Assembly: GCA_018902545.1 (NCBI GenBank)
Contig: JAHIQM010000016.1
Span: 310,001-374,000 of the forward strand
Length of the DNA: 64,000 bases
DNA from: Pseudomonadota bacterium
GTDB taxonomy: Bacteria > Desulfobacterota > Desulfovibrionia > Desulfovibrionales > Desulfomicrobiaceae
Direction of reading: 5' to 3'
Positions 63,661-64,000 of this stretch are shown one piece after another (the stretch's first letter is position 1; the number at the start of each line of letters is the position of its first letter). The notes beneath the pieces are model-generated. The model searched no databases. It was not told the DNA's origin and saw only the letters and a list, made by a program, of their open reading frames with translations. A program made the translations under genes and the position numbers.

Positions 63661-63978
63661 TCACGCACCTTTCCCGGAACCCTGAGCATCCCAGGCGGCC
63701 AGACCGCCTTCCACGAACCTGACCTCAAAATCCCTGGATTTCAGCGCGGCCTGTACCGATGCGCTGACGGAACCGCCGCGTACGCAATAGATGACCACAG
63801 GCTTGTCTTTCGACAGCTCTGAAGACCATGCATCAACCTGCTCGGGATCCTTCCAGACGGCTCCGGGGATGCCCGAAGGACCGGACTCGCGATCGCTCTT
63901 ACGGCGAACATCGAGCAACGTAACGTGAGTCGCGCCCATAAGCGCCTTCAATTCCAGAGGGGTAAGCGTATCGGTCAT
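63661..63978 (-). CDS. Rhodanese-like protein (cysteine type)
   Basis: 105 residues from ATG 63978 (MTDTLTPLELKALM), GGAGGA upstream. Single rhodanese domain: VTLLDVRRKSDRES, then the active loop VVIYCVRGGSVS with the catalytic cysteine, then FVEGGLAAW. It is cytosolic. It starts the chrB-chrA operon as seen here; rhodanese plus chrBA is a common arrangement. It is the cysteine counterpart to the Sec rhodanese at 55348. Confidence 0.9.
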   Translation of the reverse strand: MTDTLTPLELKALMGATHVTLLDVRRKSDRESGPSGIPGAVWKDPEQVDAWSSELSKDKPVVIYCVRGGSVSASVQAALKSRDFEVRFVEGGLAAWDAQGSGKGA

Positions 63979-64000
63979 GTGAGATTCCTCCAATGTAGTG

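Overview
The window reads as chromosomal DNA of an anaerobic, high-GC bacterium of the Desulfovibrionales type; Desulfomicrobium or a close relative is my best guess. This is inferred from gene content (class-I hybrid cluster protein next to a flavodiiron oxygen reductase, a tungsten aldehyde:ferredoxin oxidoreductase, an NrfD/molybdoenzyme respiratory operon, several thioredoxin-like arsenic-island proteins and apparent selenocysteine use). It was not checked by any search. I saw no rRNA, tRNA, CRISPR array or complete insertion sequence.

Layout. 0-3.3 kb: the end of an ABC-permease gene, small lipoprotein and exported genes, a TPR protein and an unassigned protein with faint RelA/SpoT-like features. 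3.3-10 kb: a complete Na+-type N-ATPase operon (atpDCQRBEFAG, minus strand) behind lgt. 11-12.9 kb: an aldehyde:ferredoxin oxidoreductase. 13-17.1 kb: two divergent ArsR units with a permease, three thioredoxin-fold proteins and a CcdA-like membrane protein. 17.3-24.9 kb: a respiratory operon of a four-cluster Fe-S protein, NrfD anchor, 1072-residue Tat-exported molybdoenzyme, SQR-like flavoprotein and a membrane-tethered helical protein. 25-27.1 kb: arsR-acr3-arsC. An almost identical promoter/operator lies before the molybdoenzyme operon and before this arsR, which ties the respiratory operon to arsenic (or metalloid) sensing.

27-47 kb: a radical SAM/SPASM protein, DUF2325 protein, 6-phosphogluconolactonase, an Rpn-nuclease C-terminal remnant, an RND efflux operon, a chemoreceptor with a CZB-like zinc motif in its periplasmic part plus cheW, hcp and roo, and a TetR/DevBCA-like export operon. 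47-54 kb: two decayed RhuM loci in direct orientation flank a PP2C phosphatase, a glycosyltransferase and the pspABC/pspF system; then come a brnTA toxin-antitoxin pair and a frameshifted tauE copy.

54.4-57.4 kb holds the most notable system. An ArsR-family gene without cysteine is followed by three genes that each continue in frame through UGA codons: a 149-residue protein with U59, a 577-residue rhodanese-DsbD-thioredoxin fusion whose rhodanese loop carries U118 and U123, and a 103-residue thioredoxin-like protein with U16. A hairpin with a G-containing apical loop lies 18-24 nt after each of the four UGA codons, as expected for bacterial SECIS elements. I interpret this as a selenocysteine-based redox/sulfur-relay operon. 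57.4-64 kb: a fatty acid hydroxylase-family protein, tauE, an MFS transporter, an HD-domain protein, chrA, chrB and a cysteine-type rhodanese.
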